Shown here in pieces: positions 1 to 8,709 of a stretch of 35,951 nucleotides of DNA. The DNA comes from an uncultured Bacteroidales bacterium (GTDB taxonomy: Bacteria > Bacteroidota > Bacteroidia > Bacteroidales > UBA932): positions 1 to 35,951 of the forward strand of contig CALVAJ010000026.1 of NCBI GenBank assembly GCA_944325505.1. Direction: 5' to 3'. Position numbers and translations under genes: made by a program. The notes below the pieces were generated by a model. It was not told the DNA's origin. It ran no database searches and worked only from the letters and a program-made list of their open reading frames with translations. The number at the start of each line of letters is the position of its first letter. The first letter of the stretch is position 1.

Positions 1-3
1 CGG

Positions 4-30
4 CAAAGGTAGCAGTACATTATGCTCAAA
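4..30 (-). promoter_or_regulatory. Possible promoter for a gene left of the window
   Basis: On the minus strand, positions 11 to 4 read TACCTTTG, matching the Bacteroides -7 box TAnnTTTG, and 30 to 27 read TTTG, a possible -33 box. The 15-base spacer is shorter than usual. If real, it drives a gene that starts outside the window to the left. Weak evidence, position only. Confidence 0.3.
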
Positions 31-107
31 GAAGTAACGATTCTACGGAGATTTGTGACGGTTTTACTGATATTCGTCTCCGGATACAATAACGATTGGG
101 AACAATA

Positions 108-127
108 AACTTTTTTCAGGACGGGAC
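108..127 (+). repeat. Header sequence shared with two other loci
   Basis: The bases AACTTTTTTCAGGACGGGAC immediately precede the first motif of the array that follows. The same string with one T fewer occurs at 28716-28734 and a variant with two substitutions at 30399-30417. In all three places it is on the plus strand and is followed within a few bases by CCTGG or CCAGG. This suggests a dispersed intergenic element with a conserved left end. Function unknown. Confidence 0.5.
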
Positions 128-129
128 AC

Positions 130-397
130 ACACCTGGAAAAGGCATAAACTAGAAATATATTGAAAACCAACGCGTTATACAAAGTCTCTAACTGCAGGT
201 GTAACATATCCCTGCACACCTGGAGGAGCCAAACCGCATTGCAGACACCTGCAGGGCATATCCGCCACTGCAGGTGTGCGTAAAAGTGTGACACCTGGAG
301 TAGCCCTCCTTATGAAACATAGTGGTTTTCAAAGAGATACACAGATAACCCTACTGCAGGTGTGCAGTCTTCATGCAAACATCTCAATTCCAGGTGT
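130..397. repeat. Array of eight ACACCTG(G/C)AG motifs, both orientations
   Basis: Forward copies (ACACCTGSAG) start at 130, 216, 245 and 291. Reverse copies (CTSCAGGTGT or a near variant) start at 193, 268, 354 and 388. Start-to-start spacings are 63, 23, 29, 23, 23, 63 and 34, so 23 and 63 recur. Three adjacent opposed pairs (193/216, 245/268, 268/291) form 10-bp arms around a 13-base centre; 245/268 is perfect. Most copies are preceded by TGC, giving a consensus near TGCACACCTGSAG. No gene in 1-432 explains this region. It could be an operator array, a REP-like element or a structural site; it lies just beyond the 3' end of the WYL regulator gene. It is not a CRISPR array: the repeats are too short, in mixed orientation and irregularly spaced. 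Confidence 0.75.
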
Positions 398-432
398 GCA
401 ACCTCAGGCAGGACTCAAGCCAAAAAGAACCG

Positions 433-1341
433 CTACCAGTTCCTTTCCAGGGCGGCGGCACAGATATCGCGGATTCGTTCACGCAGATGCCTGGGACTGA
501 TGACTTCGAGGGAACGGCTGCGGGAAAGCAAGGCCATTACGAAATCATTGGTTATGCGGAGCCTGACCCTGACTATGATTCCTTCCCCGGTATCGGACAA
601 TATCTCCTGGGTATGGTGCAGAGGCATGGTCTTGAGAAAAGCACCGTCGACGGAATCGTATTTCAGGACAATCTCCTCCACCGGCATATCCGGATCATTC
701 CATATCCCGTAACATTCCCTGAACAGGGCGGGGATATCCATGTCCTCTTTTCTACGGAAAGTCCTGTCGCCCGATACAGACAGAGAGGAAATCCTGTCCA
801 TGCCGAAAGTCTTCAGCTTGCCGTCACTGTCATATCCGACCAGATACCACCTCTGCTGCGACTCTTTCAGGAAGTAAGGCTCGACCGACTTGCGGATCAT
901 TTTATTTCCATGCCGGAACAGCGTATAGTCAAATTCTACAGGATGGCAGTTCCTTATCGCATTGAGCACTTCTGAAATATCGACCCGGAAAGCCGGACGG
1001 TGATGCTCTGAAAGGACATACTTCTGGAGAAGGCTGTCGGAATCTATGCTGCTGAGCAGTTCGAAATTAAGAAGCATGGATTCATACTCATCAGAAATGC
1101 CGTCCCGCTCAGCGACATGATAATACCCTGAAGCATCACACTTTATGGTGATGTGGAACAGTTCGTCAATGGTAGCGATATCACGCTGCAGTGTCCTGAG
1201 AGAAACATCCTCGTCCCTGTCATCAACGACCGACATGGATCGCCTGACGGAGTCCAGCAGGTCAGAGGGTTTCAGCCTCCTGCCGTCACTCAGTTTCGCT
1301 ATTATGACCGCCATGCGGCGGAGCTGGTGGATTTTGGCCAT
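433..1341 (-). CDS. WYL-domain transcriptional regulator
   Basis: Predicted cytoplasmic DNA-binding regulator of the YafY/WYL type. The N-terminal third has a helix-turn-helix with the family signature SLRTLQRDI, and the C-terminal half is a WYL domain with the namesake residues W-Y-L at about 165-167 in RWYLVGYD, followed by a C-terminal extension. WYL domains are known ligand-sensing modules. Length (302 residues from ATG at 1341) is normal. A TTG start at 1353 would add four residues and overlap the stop of the upstream ATPase gene; ATG is preferred. It sits directly behind the ATPase gene on the same strand and is probably co-transcribed. Its target is unknown; candidates are the palindrome upstream of the ATPase gene and the motif array at 130-397. 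Confidence 0.85.
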   Translation of the reverse strand: MAKIHQLRRMAVIIAKLSDGRRLKPSDLLDSVRRSMSVVDDRDEDVSLRTLQRDIATIDELFHITIKCDASGYYHVAERDGISDEYESMLLNFELLSSIDSDSLLQKYVLSEHHRPAFRVDISEVLNAIRNCHPVEFDYTLFRHGNKMIRKSVEPYFLKESQQRWYLVGYDSDGKLKTFGMDRISSLSVSGDRTFRRKEDMDIPALFRECYGIWNDPDMPVEEIVLKYDSVDGAFLKTMPLHHTQEILSDTGEGIIVRVRLRITNDFVMALLSRSRSLEVISPRHLRERIRDICAAALERNW

Positions 1342-1349
1342 AAAATCTG

Positions 1350-2555
1350 TCAATACAAAAATCCGACTGTCCAGACCGGCAATTTCTTTCCTATGGGCGT
1401 CTCAAGATCATCAGCAAGGATATAGGAGTCATGTAATCCTGCTATCTGTGCAAAACCTTTATCCCGGCCTCCGACTTCAAAGGTATGTTTACCATCCACT
1501 TTGAAATCACCTTCTTTTTTACCGTATTCGATCAAATGTGAATTTTTCAGCTGGCTTACAACAAAAGTCTCCCTTGCCGTTCCGGTTTTAACTCCACCGG
1601 AAGAGAGTGCATACAAAAGATTCGGATTTTCAAGATAAATCTTGTCCGGTCTGGTCAATTTGCCTACACTTTTCGAATCTGAATACAAAAGATTGAATAT
1701 TTCTGCATCAGCCAGATGGTTCATGTATTCAATAACAGTATCCCTGCCGGCACCTATCGCCCTTGCCAGTTTACTTGCATCAACTTCATAGGGAACCTCG
1801 CTTGCAATTATACTGACAAGCGCTTTGATCTTTCGGAGATTCCTGACATCAACCTTGCGCAACTGTGGAAGTTCGACTTCTATGACGAAGTTTACAACCT
1901 GTTCGATTTTCGTATAATAATCCGTTTCTCCTTCAATATAAAACGGATAATATCCGAACATAAGATATTCTTTGAAACTTTTCACCGGAAAGCATACTTC
2001 ATTTACCTCCGAACAAAGAGGCCCCGGGTTGTCAAGAATTTCATCCAGAGAGTATTTTCTAATATTGATTCCTTTATAAAAACACAGATACTCTCTGAAA
2101 GATAAGCCCCTTAAAGAGTATCTGACACAACGGCGCGAAAGATCAGCATCCGCATTAAGAATCTGAAGCAAAGATGAACCGCTTATTACAATCTTGATTT
2201 CCGGATAAAGATCATATATCTCCTTTATCTCCTTGCTCCAACCTTCATATTTATGTACTTCATCGAGAAACAGTCGTTGACCGCCATTAAGGGCAAACAT
2301 TTCCACAAGATCAAGCAGTGTATGCGTGGCAAAATATACTGAGTCCAACGAACAATATAAGACGGTTCTATCATAAGTACCATAATTCAATTTAATGAAT
2401 TGGCGTATAATAGTAGACTTGCCTACACCACGCGCCCCTACAATAGCTATCAGATGTGAATTCCAATTCACATCATTCATAGCATCTCTTATTATATCCA
2501 TAGGCGTATTCGCCAAGAACTGGTCATGTTTTCTGAATAATGTTTCCATAGCCAT
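1350..2555 (-). CDS. AAA_14 family ATPase with DUF4143 domain
   Basis: A 401-residue P-loop ATPase. Walker A is GARGVGKS at about 40-47 and Walker B is LFLDEVH at about 95-101. An ISGSS sensor motif follows, and the C-terminal half matches DUF4143 architecture with a winged-helix-like stretch and a nuclease-like tail (EVGGRDKG). Proteins of this architecture are common in Bacteroidetes and archaea and have no firmly assigned role; the tail resembles restriction-endonuclease-like folds, which is inference. The gene is visibly more AT-rich than the metabolic operon to its right, suggesting lateral transfer. It is followed at once by the WYL regulator, so the two probably form a unit. The start could be M1 or M3. 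Confidence 0.85.
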   Translation of the reverse strand: MAMETLFRKHDQFLANTPMDIIRDAMNDVNWNSHLIAIVGARGVGKSTIIRQFIKLNYGTYDRTVLYCSLDSVYFATHTLLDLVEMFALNGGQRLFLDEVHKYEGWSKEIKEIYDLYPEIKIVISGSSLLQILNADADLSRRCVRYSLRGLSFREYLCFYKGINIRKYSLDEILDNPGPLCSEVNEVCFPVKSFKEYLMFGYYPFYIEGETDYYTKIEQVVNFVIEVELPQLRKVDVRNLRKIKALVSIIASEVPYEVDASKLARAIGAGRDTVIEYMNHLADAEIFNLLYSDSKSVGKLTRPDKIYLENPNLLYALSSGGVKTGTARETFVVSQLKNSHLIEYGKKEGDFKVDGKHTFEVGGRDKGFAQIAGLHDSYILADDLETPIGKKLPVWTVGFLY

Positions 2556-2566
2556 GTATCATGGAA

Positions 2567-2604
2567 CAAATATAATAAAAGTGTTGCGTATGAGCAACAC
2601 TTTT
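2567..2604 (-). promoter_or_regulatory. Promoter of the ATPase/WYL unit with a palindrome inside it
   Basis: On the minus strand 2574-2567 reads TATATTTG (TAnnTTTG -7 box), 12 bases before the ATPase start codon. A TTG at 2597-2595 is a possible -33 element with a 20-base gap. Between them lies an 11-bp inverted repeat, arms AAAAGTGTTGC (2577-2587) and GCAACACTTTT (2594-2604), loop of six. A third GCAACAC occurs at 2627-2633. The hairpin also follows the end of the peptidase gene and is followed by T-rich sequence on both strands, so it may double as a terminator. Operator, terminator or both cannot be separated from sequence. Confidence 0.55.
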
Positions 2605-2636
2605 TAAAGATAATTGCAGGTTTTGCGCAACACTCT

Positions 2637-4964
2637 CTACTCCCCTTTCAGGTAGTGCAGCCAGAAGGCGCGGTTTTCGGCAAGGAAGTGGGTTCCCTGG
2701 TAGCCGCGGTAGCCGTGCATGCCGTCAGGGTAGATCATGAAATCGAAACTCTTTCCGGCCTTCTGGAGGGCGTCAATGAGCTGGAGGGTATTCTGGAAAT
2801 GGACGTTGTCGTCACCGGTGCCGTGGGTGAGTTTCAGCATGACAGGCTCGGTTACCGGCAGATTCCCATGTTCCTGATGCCCACTTTCCGGAACGACATG
2901 CCGTCCCCCATGCTTTCCGGTCATGATGGAAACCGGATAGCCGGAAACATATTCCAGGACGCAGGCGGCCTTGTAGCCGTCAGGGTTGGTCTGCGGGGTC
3001 TCCATATAACGCTCGGTATAATGCGAGTCATACAGTTTCCAGTCATATACTCCGCCCCCTGCTATGCCGTAGTGGAACTGCTCCGGAGCACGGAAAAGAA
3101 GCATGGAAGTCATCGTGCCTCCGAAAGAGAAACCTTCGACACCTATCTTGTCTGCCTGTACATACGGAAGTGACTGGAGGTACTTAGCCCAGGTGATGAA
3201 ATCAGCCACAGGTACATCTGTCAGGTTCTTGTAGATCAGGTCGGTACCGGCCCGGCCGCAATGCCCGGCCGCCCTTCCGTCAGCCGTAATCTGTATGATA
3301 CCGTGGTCTGACCACCACTGGTTGTTTCCGGAAGGCGTGCTCCACCTGTCGCGTACCATAGGAGTATCAGGTCCTCCGTAAATGTCCATGTGCACAGGAT
3401 ATTTCAGGGACGGGTCGAAACCCTTCGGATAAACAATGGCTGCAGGCATCCTCTGCCCGTCATCGGCCGTGAGCCATATCAGCTGTGCAAGTGCATAGTC
3501 TTCAGGGGAATACCCCTCGTATGCCATATCAGCCACCACATTCTGCCGGCACACCCGGATCTCCACAGGAGCGGCCGGACATATTTCGGGAGCATTTTCA
3601 CCGGCTGGGAAGACAGGAAGTCCTTCCGCAGAAGGGTCCGTCATTACTGACACTTTACGGTACGTATCGAAAACAGCCACCCTGGTCGGAGTAGTATAAT
3701 TCGAGTATGATGCGGCAAAATATTTTCCGTCAGGAGAAAATCTGACTCCGGAGACATTATATGCAGGATCGGTAAGCGCTTCGACCGGACAGACACCGGC
3801 GTTGCCGGCGGAAGGGAATCCCTTGCCGAGGTCAAGCCTGTAAAGAGTCTCCCTTACCCGGGAATCACGACGCGCCGTAAAGAACAGCTCTCCCCTCTTC
3901 TCATCCACGCGGAGTATGCTGATCCCCCAGTTCTTCCCGTCCGTCAGACGGCGGAAAGTCTTGCCATCGTATGAAAGGAAATATATCTGCTCCCATCCCG
4001 TCTCGAACCGGCGGGCCATATAAAGACCGTTTTCCGTAAACGATACGGCATTTATCCAGTCGATCCAGGTCTTGTATTCTTCGTGATAGACCTGTCTTTT
4101 CGAACCATCGGATGCATTTACCGCATACAAATCGAGAGTATTCTGGATACGCGGCATACGGGCGATATAGAACTCCCTGCTGTCGGCGCCCCAGAACGGT
4201 ATTCCGAAATATTGGTCCTCCGAAGGATCGAAATCCGCCCATACGATCTCCGGAGCCTCCGGCGTGGCCTCATCCATCCCGTCCGGTCCGGCGATTATGA
4301 CACCTCCGTTTTCCGGACTGAAGACGCCGGACACATCCACCATGCCTATCCGTACCTCAGGATTCCTCTCCCCTGCCTTCGGATAACGGGTATTGTTCAG
4401 TTTCCCGTCCTGGCCAAAAGGTGAATAGATAGGGAAAAGCGGCACAAGGGTATTGTCAAACCGGTAAAAACCGATCTTCCTGCTGTCGGGAGACCACCAG
4501 AAAGCCTTGTACTTCGAAGCCCTTCCAAGGATTTCCTCATAATATACCCAAGATGCATAACCATTGAGAATCAAGTCAGTACCGTCAAATGTCAGTCGGG
4601 CTTCCTTCCCCGTTGCAATATCGGCGACATACAGGTCATTGTCCCTGGTAAATGCCAGTTTCGTCGAATCCGGGGAATAAGTAAGGTTAACAGCCCCTTC
4701 CGGATGCAGGGGAAAACCGGAATACTTTTCCGGAGCGCTGGCTCCTTCTTTGACCCTGCCGCTGCGGGCATTTACAGAAAATGCCAGAGAATCCGTATAA
4801 GAGCCGTCATAAGTGAAAACCACCTCTTTGTCCGAAATCCATTTCCAGGATGACGGCACCTTGTTGAATGATCCTGAAGTCTCTGCGGCAAAGGCATCGG
4901 ACATGCATACCATAAAAACGGCCGACACGGCCAGAGATACTATTGACTTGTTCATCTGATTCAC
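2637..4964 (-). CDS. Dipeptidyl-peptidase IV-like S9 serine peptidase
   Basis: A 775-residue secreted or periplasmic prolyl-oligopeptidase-family enzyme, expected to remove N-terminal dipeptides. A Sec signal peptide covers about residues 1-27 (ending DAFA). The N-terminal part has beta-propeller character (DPPIV_N), and the C-terminal part is the alpha/beta hydrolase domain. The triad is visible: Ser613 in GFSFGG, Asp about 718 in HGTGDDNVH, His750 in MHGYRG. Compared with my recollection of typical DPP IV, about 30 extra residues lie before the Asp loop (about 673-713); this may be subfamily-specific. The gene starts two bases after the stop of the small winged-helix ORF and has no promoter of its own that I can see, so it is probably the last gene of the uronate operon. 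Confidence 0.9.
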   Translation of the reverse strand: MNQMNKSIVSLAVSAVFMVCMSDAFAAETSGSFNKVPSSWKWISDKEVVFTYDGSYTDSLAFSVNARSGRVKEGASAPEKYSGFPLHPEGAVNLTYSPDSTKLAFTRDNDLYVADIATGKEARLTFDGTDLILNGYASWVYYEEILGRASKYKAFWWSPDSRKIGFYRFDNTLVPLFPIYSPFGQDGKLNNTRYPKAGERNPEVRIGMVDVSGVFSPENGGVIIAGPDGMDEATPEAPEIVWADFDPSEDQYFGIPFWGADSREFYIARMPRIQNTLDLYAVNASDGSKRQVYHEEYKTWIDWINAVSFTENGLYMARRFETGWEQIYFLSYDGKTFRRLTDGKNWGISILRVDEKRGELFFTARRDSRVRETLYRLDLGKGFPSAGNAGVCPVEALTDPAYNVSGVRFSPDGKYFAASYSNYTTPTRVAVFDTYRKVSVMTDPSAEGLPVFPAGENAPEICPAAPVEIRVCRQNVVADMAYEGYSPEDYALAQLIWLTADDGQRMPAAIVYPKGFDPSLKYPVHMDIYGGPDTPMVRDRWSTPSGNNQWWSDHGIIQITADGRAAGHCGRAGTDLIYKNLTDVPVADFITWAKYLQSLPYVQADKIGVEGFSFGGTMTSMLLFRAPEQFHYGIAGGGVYDWKLYDSHYTERYMETPQTNPDGYKAACVLEYVSGYPVSIMTGKHGGRHVVPESGHQEHGNLPVTEPVMLKLTHGTGDDNVHFQNTLQLIDALQKAGKSFDFMIYPDGMHGYRGYQGTHFLAENRAFWLHYLKGE

Positions 4965-4965
4965 G

Positions 4966-5256
4966 TTAAAATATTAAACACAGTTTCCAATAACCGCTCT
5001 TGTTGCTTCCGTGCCGACAGATAATATTGGCATTACGCAGCAAGGCAATGTGCTTTCTGACCATCCTGTCTGAAATCTTCATCCGGTTTCCGATTTCAAC
5101 GGCAGTAACATGTGGATTCTCCATAATATGTTCAAGGACGTTCCATGTCGTATCAGAAAACTCAGGATGCAGCTGCTTCAGTTTATCAGGAACTTTATCA
5201 GGAACTTTATCAGGAACCTCCGCCATCAGCGGTTCTCCTTGCTCATAGTCCATCAT
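4966..5256 (-). CDS. Small winged-helix protein with VPDK repeats
   Basis: About 96 residues from ATG 5256 (ATG 5226 is also possible). The N-terminus carries three tandem VPDK units encoded by a 12-bp DNA repeat, followed by a winged helix with EIGNRMKISDRMVRKHI and a GYW end. This looks like the C-terminal part of AlbA_2/divergent-AAA_4 regulators, which commonly carry such V/P/D/K repeats before a winged helix, but the large N-terminal domain is missing. It overlaps the end of uxaC by 14 bases in another frame and is followed by the peptidase gene after one base. It may be a genuine small regulator coupled to uxaC or a remnant. The frame stays open 67 codons further upstream inside uxaC, but that part looks like shadow. 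Confidence 0.55.
   Translation of the reverse strand: MMDYEQGEPLMAEVPDKVPDKVPDKLKQLHPEFSDTTWNVLEHIMENPHVTAVEIGNRMKISDRMVRKHIALLRNANIICRHGSNKSGYWKLCLIF
5183..5217. repeat. Three-copy 12-bp tandem repeat
   Basis: TTATCAGGAAC recurs at 5183, 5195 and 5207 (period 12). It encodes the VPDK repeats of the small winged-helix ORF in frame. Copy-number change would add or remove four residues without shifting the frame. Confidence 0.8.
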
Positions 5257-6664
5257 CCTCTGATAATGTAAGGTTGAAATATTTCTTTGCATTAAAATAG
5301 CAGATATCGGACACCATCCTGCCGATAAAATCGAATTCTTCTTCCGGAAGCAGGCCTTTTTCAAGGTCATCCCCGAGAATATTGCACAGGATCCTGCGGA
5401 AATACTCATGTCTCGGAAAAGAAAGGAAACTCCGCGAGTCAGTGAGCATCCCGACAAACCGGCTCAACAGTCCCCCGTGCGAAAGGACCTCTATCTGCCG
5501 GCGTATACCGTCCATCTGGTCAAGGAACCACCAGGCGGCGCCGTACTGCATTTTACCGGGGAAAGAACCGTCGTTGAAGTTGTAAGCCATAGACATCAGG
5601 GTCTCGGAATCCTTCGGGTTCAGGTTGTAGAGGATAGTGCGGGCAAGACAGCCCTCGTCATCGAGCCGGCCCAGAATCCTTGACAGCCCTGAAGCGACCT
5701 TTCCGTCAGAGATGGAATCGCATCCGGCATCAGGTCCTATCCGGCGCAGAAGCCTGAGATTGTTGTTCCTGATGGCTCCGATATGGAACTGCTGCACCCA
5801 GCCCGCTTCAGCGTTCATTTTCGCCAGATGGTAGATCATTCCGCTGCGGAAAGTCTCCGCGTCATCAGAAGAAACTCTTTCCGACCTCATGGCTTTCCTG
5901 AAAATTACCTCCAGATCCGAATCGGTAAAATCCCTGTCCGGAAAATCCCGGAAACCGTGGTCAGCCCCCCGGCAGCCAAGCGACATGAAATATTTCCGCC
6001 TGACATCAAGGGCACGCATAAGATCCTGGAAGTCCTTTATTTCTACTCCTGCAGCCTCAGACAGTCTGGAAATATATCCTGTATATTCCTCACCTCCCTC
6101 GACTGCCATCACCTTGTCCGGACGCCATGAAGGAAGGACCTTTATGCTGAAAGTACCATCCTGTGCAATGGCCTTGTGCCACCTCAGATCATCGGCAGGG
6201 TCATCCGTAGTACAGAGCACACGGACATTCATCCTTTCGAGCAGTCCCCTGACGGAGAACCCGTCCTCACGAAGGAGCGCATTGCACCTGTCGTATATCC
6301 TGCGTGCGCTGCCCGGATTGAGCGGCTCCGTGATGCCGAAATACCTTTGAAGCTCGAGATGGGTCCAATGGTACAACGGGTTGCGCATGGCATACTGTAC
6401 GGTTTCAGCCCACTTCACGAACTTGGCATAGCTGTCCGCGTCTCCGGTAATGAAATGCTCGTCCACACCGTTCGCACGCATGGCCCTCCATTTATAGTGG
6501 TCTCCGCCCAGCCACACCTGTGTAATGTCATCGAAACGGCAGTCCTCGGCTATCATGCGGGGATCCAGATGGTTGTGATAATCCACTATCGGCTGCCCGC
6601 TGGCAAAACGCTCATACAGCGTGGCGGCATAACCGGATTCAAGCAGAAAATTTTTGTCTATCAT
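5243..6664 (-). CDS. uxaC: Glucuronate isomerase (uronate isomerase)
   Basis: Cytoplasmic enzyme converting D-glucuronate to D-fructuronate (and galacturonate to tagaturonate), the first step of hexuronate catabolism. It belongs to the amidohydrolase-like superfamily; the metal-site signature DYHNHLDP lies at about residues 28-35, followed by the family sequence near DDITQVWLGGDHYKWRAMR. Length 473 residues is normal for UxaC. It lies 26 bases after uxuA in the same direction and belongs to the kdgK-eda-transporter-uxuB-uxuA-uxaC operon. Its last 14 coding bases overlap the start of a small winged-helix ORF. Confidence 0.96.
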   Translation of the reverse strand: MIDKNFLLESGYAATLYERFASGQPIVDYHNHLDPRMIAEDCRFDDITQVWLGGDHYKWRAMRANGVDEHFITGDADSYAKFVKWAETVQYAMRNPLYHWTHLELQRYFGITEPLNPGSARRIYDRCNALLREDGFSVRGLLERMNVRVLCTTDDPADDLRWHKAIAQDGTFSIKVLPSWRPDKVMAVEGGEEYTGYISRLSEAAGVEIKDFQDLMRALDVRRKYFMSLGCRGADHGFRDFPDRDFTDSDLEVIFRKAMRSERVSSDDAETFRSGMIYHLAKMNAEAGWVQQFHIGAIRNNNLRLLRRIGPDAGCDSISDGKVASGLSRILGRLDDEGCLARTILYNLNPKDSETLMSMAYNFNDGSFPGKMQYGAAWWFLDQMDGIRRQIEVLSHGGLLSRFVGMLTDSRSFLSFPRHEYFRRILCNILGDDLEKGLLPEEEFDFIGRMVSDICYFNAKKYFNLTLSEDDGL

Positions 6665-6690
6665 AATCGGTTCCTATCAGAATGTGACGG

Positions 6691-7872
6691 TTATTCATTT
6701 TTCTCCAGCATGGACCTTGCGATTCCGAGTTCCAGACCGCGGAGTTCGGCCAGACCGCGGAGCCTGCCTATGCCGGAATACCCCGGATTGGTCTTTTTCT
6801 TCAGGTCATCGAGCATCTGATGTCCATGGTCAGGACGGTAAGGTATGGCCTCACGGCGTCTCTCGGTCAGTTCATGGAAGGCTTTCATCACCTCGTACAT
6901 ATCCACATCGCCTTCCAGGTGATTCGCTTCATGGAAATTGCCCTCAGCATCACGCCTGGTCGATCTGAAATGCGCGAAATAGACTCTGTCACCGAGCCTT
7001 CTCATCATGCCCGGAAGGTCGTTGTCCTCACGCACGCCGAAAGATCCGGTGCAGAGACAAAGTCCGTTTGCAGGAGAAGGCACCGCATCGGCGATTTTCC
7101 TGAAATCATCCTCCGTACTCATTATGCGCGGCAGGCCCAGGATAGGATACGGAGGGTCATCCGCATGGATGGCAAGACGTACGCCTTCTTCCTCCGCGAC
7201 AGGGGCGATCCCGTTCAGGAAATATATAAGGTTGTCCCTGAGCTGTTCCGCGCTGATATCCCTATAGTGTTCAAGCCTGCTGCGGAATTCTTCTATCGTA
7301 AAACTTTCCTCTGCCCCCGGCAGACCCGCTATGATGTTCCTGACTAAAACGGATTTTTCGTCTTCCGACATCTTGGCGAACCTTATACGGGCCTTCTCTA
7401 TCTCTTGCGGGGTATAGTCTGCCTCCGCTCCGGGGCGTTTCAGAAGGAACATGTCGAAGGCTATCAGCGCTGCCTTCTCGAACCTCAGCGCAAGGGATCC
7501 GTCCGGCATCCTGAATGCCAGGTCTGTACGGGTCCAGTCCAGGACCGGCATGAAATTGTAGGTGACAATGTTCACCCCGCAGCGGGCAAGGTTCCTTATG
7601 CTCTGTCTGTAGTTCTCTATATAGAGACGGTAATTGCCTTCCCTGGTCTTGATATGCTCGTGGACCGGAACGCTTTCCACTACCGACCATTCGAGTCCGG
7701 CCGAACGTATGATGTCAATGCGCCTGCGGATTTCATCCTCCGTCCACACTTCCCCGTTGGGGATATGATGCAGGGCTGTAACAATACCCGTAGCCCCTGC
7801 CTGTCTGATATCGTTCAGCGATACGGGGTCATCAGGCCCGTACCACCTCCATGTCTGTTTTCCCAAATACAT
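6691..7872 (-). CDS. uxuA: Mannonate dehydratase
   Basis: Dehydrates D-mannonate to 2-keto-3-deoxygluconate (KDG) in the cytoplasm. The 393-residue protein starts with the UxuA signature [13 protein letters not shown], has the family stretch [18 protein letters not shown], and near the C-terminus shows the [11 protein letters not shown] metal-site region. TIM-barrel metalloenzyme of xylose-isomerase-like fold by family knowledge. It lies 12 bases after the SDR gene and 26 bases before uxaC, in metabolic order with its neighbours. Confidence 0.96.
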   Translation of the reverse strand: MYLGKQTWRWYGPDDPVSLNDIRQAGATGIVTALHHIPNGEVWTEDEIRRRIDIIRSAGLEWSVVESVPVHEHIKTREGNYRLYIENYRQSIRNLARCGVNIVTYNFMPVLDWTRTDLAFRMPDGSLALRFEKAALIAFDMFLLKRPGAEADYTPQEIEKARIRFAKMSEDEKSVLVRNIIAGLPGAEESFTIEEFRSRLEHYRDISAEQLRDNLIYFLNGIAPVAEEEGVRLAIHADDPPYPILGLPRIMSTEDDFRKIADAVPSPANGLCLCTGSFGVREDNDLPGMMRRLGDRVYFAHFRSTRRDAEGNFHEANHLEGDVDMYEVMKAFHELTERRREAIPYRPDHGHQMLDDLKKKTNPGYSGIGRLRGLAELRGLELGIARSMLEKNE

Positions 7873-7884
7873 ATCCAGGTCCGT

Positions 7885-8697
7885 TTAAATTGAGAATGCA
7901 TCGAAGCCGCCGTCCACAACGAGTACCGTACCGGTAACGAACCGTGAGGCGTCGCTGACCAGATAATGAAGGGACCCGAGAAGTTCATCGGCCTCTCCGA
8001 AACGTCCGAACGGAGTATGGGCAAGAATAGTCTTCGCCCTGTCGGAATAGCTGCCGTCAGGATTGGTCATAAGGGTACGGTTCTGTTCAGTGATAAAGAA
8101 ACCGGGAGCCATGGCGTTCACCCGGAAAGTATTGCCGAACTTGATGGCCAGCTCTCCTGCAAGGTATTTGGTGAAATTCACTATGGCTGCCTTGGCCGCT
8201 CCGTATCCGACTACGCGGGTAAGGGGTCTGAGAGCCGATTCCGATGCCATATTGACAATGGACCCTCCCCCTGTAGGGAGCATGGCCTTTGCAAAGACCA
8301 TCGTAGGTATCACCGTCCCGAAAAGGTTAAGGTCCACCACCTTGCGGAAATCTTCGATACTGATGTCGAAGATGGTCTTGTCCGGAGGTATTGTTGCCCC
8401 CGGCATATTTCCTCCGGCGCAGTTCACAAGTATATCCACTTTCCCGTATGCGGCAAGCACATCGGAGCAGTTCTTCTCGAGAATGTCCCTGTCCGTCACA
8501 TCTGTCTTAAGGAACATGGCTTCGTGTCCCTCCGACCTGATTCCGGCGGCAAGCGCGTTGCCTTTTTCTTCATTGCGTGCAAGAATCGCCACTTTGGCAC
8601 CCTGGGAAGCAAGATACCTGGACATCGCGCTGCCCAGGACACCGCTGCCTCCCGTAATGACGGCCACCCTGCCGTCTATATCGAACAGATTATTCAT
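7885..8697 (-). CDS. SDR-type D-mannonate oxidoreductase (fructuronate reductase)
   Basis: A 270-residue short-chain dehydrogenase. The cofactor motif is ITGGSGVLG (about 15-22), NCAGG is at 92-96, catalytic Ser at about 152, and Tyr165-x3-Lys169 in YGAAK. From context it reduces D-fructuronate to D-mannonate between UxaC and UxuA, a step that otherwise is missing. The classical E. coli UxuB is a larger long-chain mannitol-dehydrogenase-family enzyme; an SDR in this role is known from the Bacillus subtilis yjmF locus. Substrate is assigned by pathway position, not by visible binding residues. Gap of 12 bases to uxuA and 12 bases from the transporter gene. Confidence 0.85.
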   Translation of the reverse strand: MNNLFDIDGRVAVITGGSGVLGSAMSRYLASQGAKVAILARNEEKGNALAAGIRSEGHEAMFLKTDVTDRDILEKNCSDVLAAYGKVDILVNCAGGNMPGATIPPDKTIFDISIEDFRKVVDLNLFGTVIPTMVFAKAMLPTGGGSIVNMASESALRPLTRVVGYGAAKAAIVNFTKYLAGELAIKFGNTFRVNAMAPGFFITEQNRTLMTNPDGSYSDRAKTILAHTPFGRFGEADELLGSLHYLVSDASRFVTGTVLVVDGGFDAFSI

Positions 8698-8709
8698 AAC
8701 ATTACGTAT

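Noticed and set aside
130-397. CRISPR array
   Set aside because: Repeats are only 10-13 bases, occur in both orientations and have irregular spacers of 13 to 53 bases; no cas gene is near.
1153-1425. Plus-strand open frames opposite the WYL, peptidase, uronate and TrkH genes
   Set aside because: They are by-products of GC-rich coding on the other strand, with no domain, start signal or promoter.
5257-5457. Longer form of the small winged-helix ORF (67 more codons)
   Set aside because: This part lies entirely inside uxaC in another frame and has no recognisable domain; it is shadow sequence.
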